From NCBI GenBank assembly GCA_017560825.1, contig JAFZED010000073.1:1-64000 (forward strand): a stretch of 64,000 bases of DNA. The letters are read 5' to 3'. Shown in pieces: positions 63,218-64,000 of the stretch. Source of the DNA: Bacteroidales bacterium. GTDB lineage: Bacteria; Bacteroidota; Bacteroidia; Bacteroidales; UBA932. The first letter of the stretch is position 1, and the number at the start of each line of letters is the position of its first letter. The notes under the pieces are model-generated. The model saw only the letters and a program-made list of their open reading frames with translations, was not told where the DNA came from and did not search any database. A program made the position numbers and the translations under genes.

Positions 63218-64000
63218 TCAGACTTTCATAAGATATGGCTTCGCCTTTCTGTAGGCAAAACTCAAAATACAGTCCGGCATAAGGGCACACAATGGGATGA
63301 ATATCTTGTTTAGAAGACCGGGAACCACTCCCCTTCTGCGTCTGAATGTGGCTTTCAGAGCCTTGGAAGCCGCCTTTTCCGGAGTAATCATCACTGCAAG
63401 GGCGCGCGCCAGCCTGCGATACTTGTCCTTGAGAGGCACAAGCGGAGTGTCCACCGCGCCGAAATAGGCAGTCGTAACACTGACTCCTGTTCCGCGGCAT
63501 TCTATCCTTAGTTCCCTCGAATAATCCTTGACAAAGCGCTTTGTGGTGCCGTACATTCCGATGCCCGGCCATATCATCCAGGCCGAAATGGAGGATATAT
63601 TCAATATATAACCACGGCCTCGCTCCTTCATCTGACCTACATATTTGCGGCACAGCATCAGCGGCGTGTACATATGCACCATCATAATCCGGCCGAGCAT
63701 CTTTTCGCTGGTCTCGGCTATGCCCTGGCAGTACATTATACCGGCATTGTTCACGAGGACTTCCACCGGAAGGCCCTCGGTTACCTTATATATATTATCT
63801 GCCGCTTCCTGCAATGACAGGTCCTGCACTACTGGCAGCACCTTGAACTGCTCCCGCTGCGGCTGCGGAAGATCCGGCGAAGCCTCCACTTCCGCCCGCA
63901 CCAGCGCCACCGCCTCGTCGAGCTTCTCCGCATTGATGTCCACCGCGACGATGTTATATCCCATCATCGCGAGCCTGCGGGCATAGACGCGTCCCATTCC
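63218..64000 (-). CDS. Short-chain dehydrogenase (SDR), 5' end outside window
   Basis: At least 259 residues; the frame continues past base 64,000, and reads GMGRVYARRLAMMGYNIV at the edge, so the glycine-rich NAD(P) loop is cut. NNAGIMY, SSISAW and the catalytic MYGTTKRFVKD (Tyr-x-x-x-Lys) are present. An extra C-terminal stretch contains two hydrophobic regions. Substrate unknown. Confidence 0.9.
   Translation of the reverse strand, partial: GMGRVYARRLAMMGYNIVAVDINAEKLDEAVALVRAEVEASPDLPQPQREQFKVLPVVQDLSLQEAADNIYKVTEGLPVEVLVNNAGIMYCQGIAETSEKMLGRIMMVHMYTPLMLCRKYVGQMKERGRGYILNISSISAWMIWPGIGMYGTTKRFVKDYSRELRIECRGTGVSVTTAYFGAVDTPLVPLKDKYRRLARALAVMITPEKAASKALKATFRRRRGVVPGLLNKIFIPLCALMPDCILSFAYRKAKPYLMKV

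Overview
The window is bacterial and fits the order Bacteroidales. Evidence is the repeated promoter box TAnnTTTG about 20 bases after a TTG or TTTG box, weak Shine-Dalgarno sequences, and typical Bacteroidetes genes: BamA, Skp and UppS clustered together, BamD with an Rpb6-type omega subunit, ExbB with two ExbD, a BT_3928-like DoxX protein, and MurU beside an AmgK-RapZ fusion. Species cannot be told from sequence alone.

Bases 1 to about 13,271 are an AT-richer integrated island. Its right edge is a 3' half copy of a tRNA-Asn gene, followed by the tRNA terminator and preceded by a tyrosine integrase. The left edge lies outside the window. The far left shows the repeat-bearing end of another element fused to a 5'-truncated gene. 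Next comes a module with a serine recombinase, a 58-residue basic protein and four copies of a 21-base AT-rich palindrome, three of them exactly 107 bases apart.

The core of the island is a long minus-strand gene run (11,303 down to 3,248): Ser/Thr kinase with zinc ribbon, VWA protein, PP2C phosphatase, Sel1-repeat protein, two paralogous membrane-anchored proteins, small membrane and zinc-ribbon proteins, a lipoprotein and a BspA-type leucine-rich protein. The first three form a TerY-P-type phosphorylation triad (compare E. coli yegI/yegK/yegL). The accessory set is what may be new. A leader with nested dyad symmetry precedes the kinase, and a 32-base perfect repeat sits directly against two start codons inside the run.

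From 13,300 on the sequence is GC-richer chromosome: surface lipoproteins and an M48 peptidase, a PadR/DUF2812 pair with a visible operator, tmk-DoxX-folP, purB, an FtsB-like protein, sugar nucleotidyltransferases and the AmgK-RapZ fusion, NAD salvage (pncB-pncA), a large putative porin, lytic transglycosylase, a LolC/E-like permease, rRNA methyltransferase, pyrE, queA, dprA, tatD, asparaginase, ExbB/ExbD, alkaline phosphatase, asnS, udk, a TonB-like protein, fRMsr, the envelope cluster nadK-uppS-bamA-skp facing pdxJ, a glycosyltransferase, a LysM protein, recN, rpoZ, bamD, trxB and a partial SDR gene. An AT-rich two-gene insert (49,275-49,927) interrupts this block. No CRISPR, rRNA or complete tRNA was seen.
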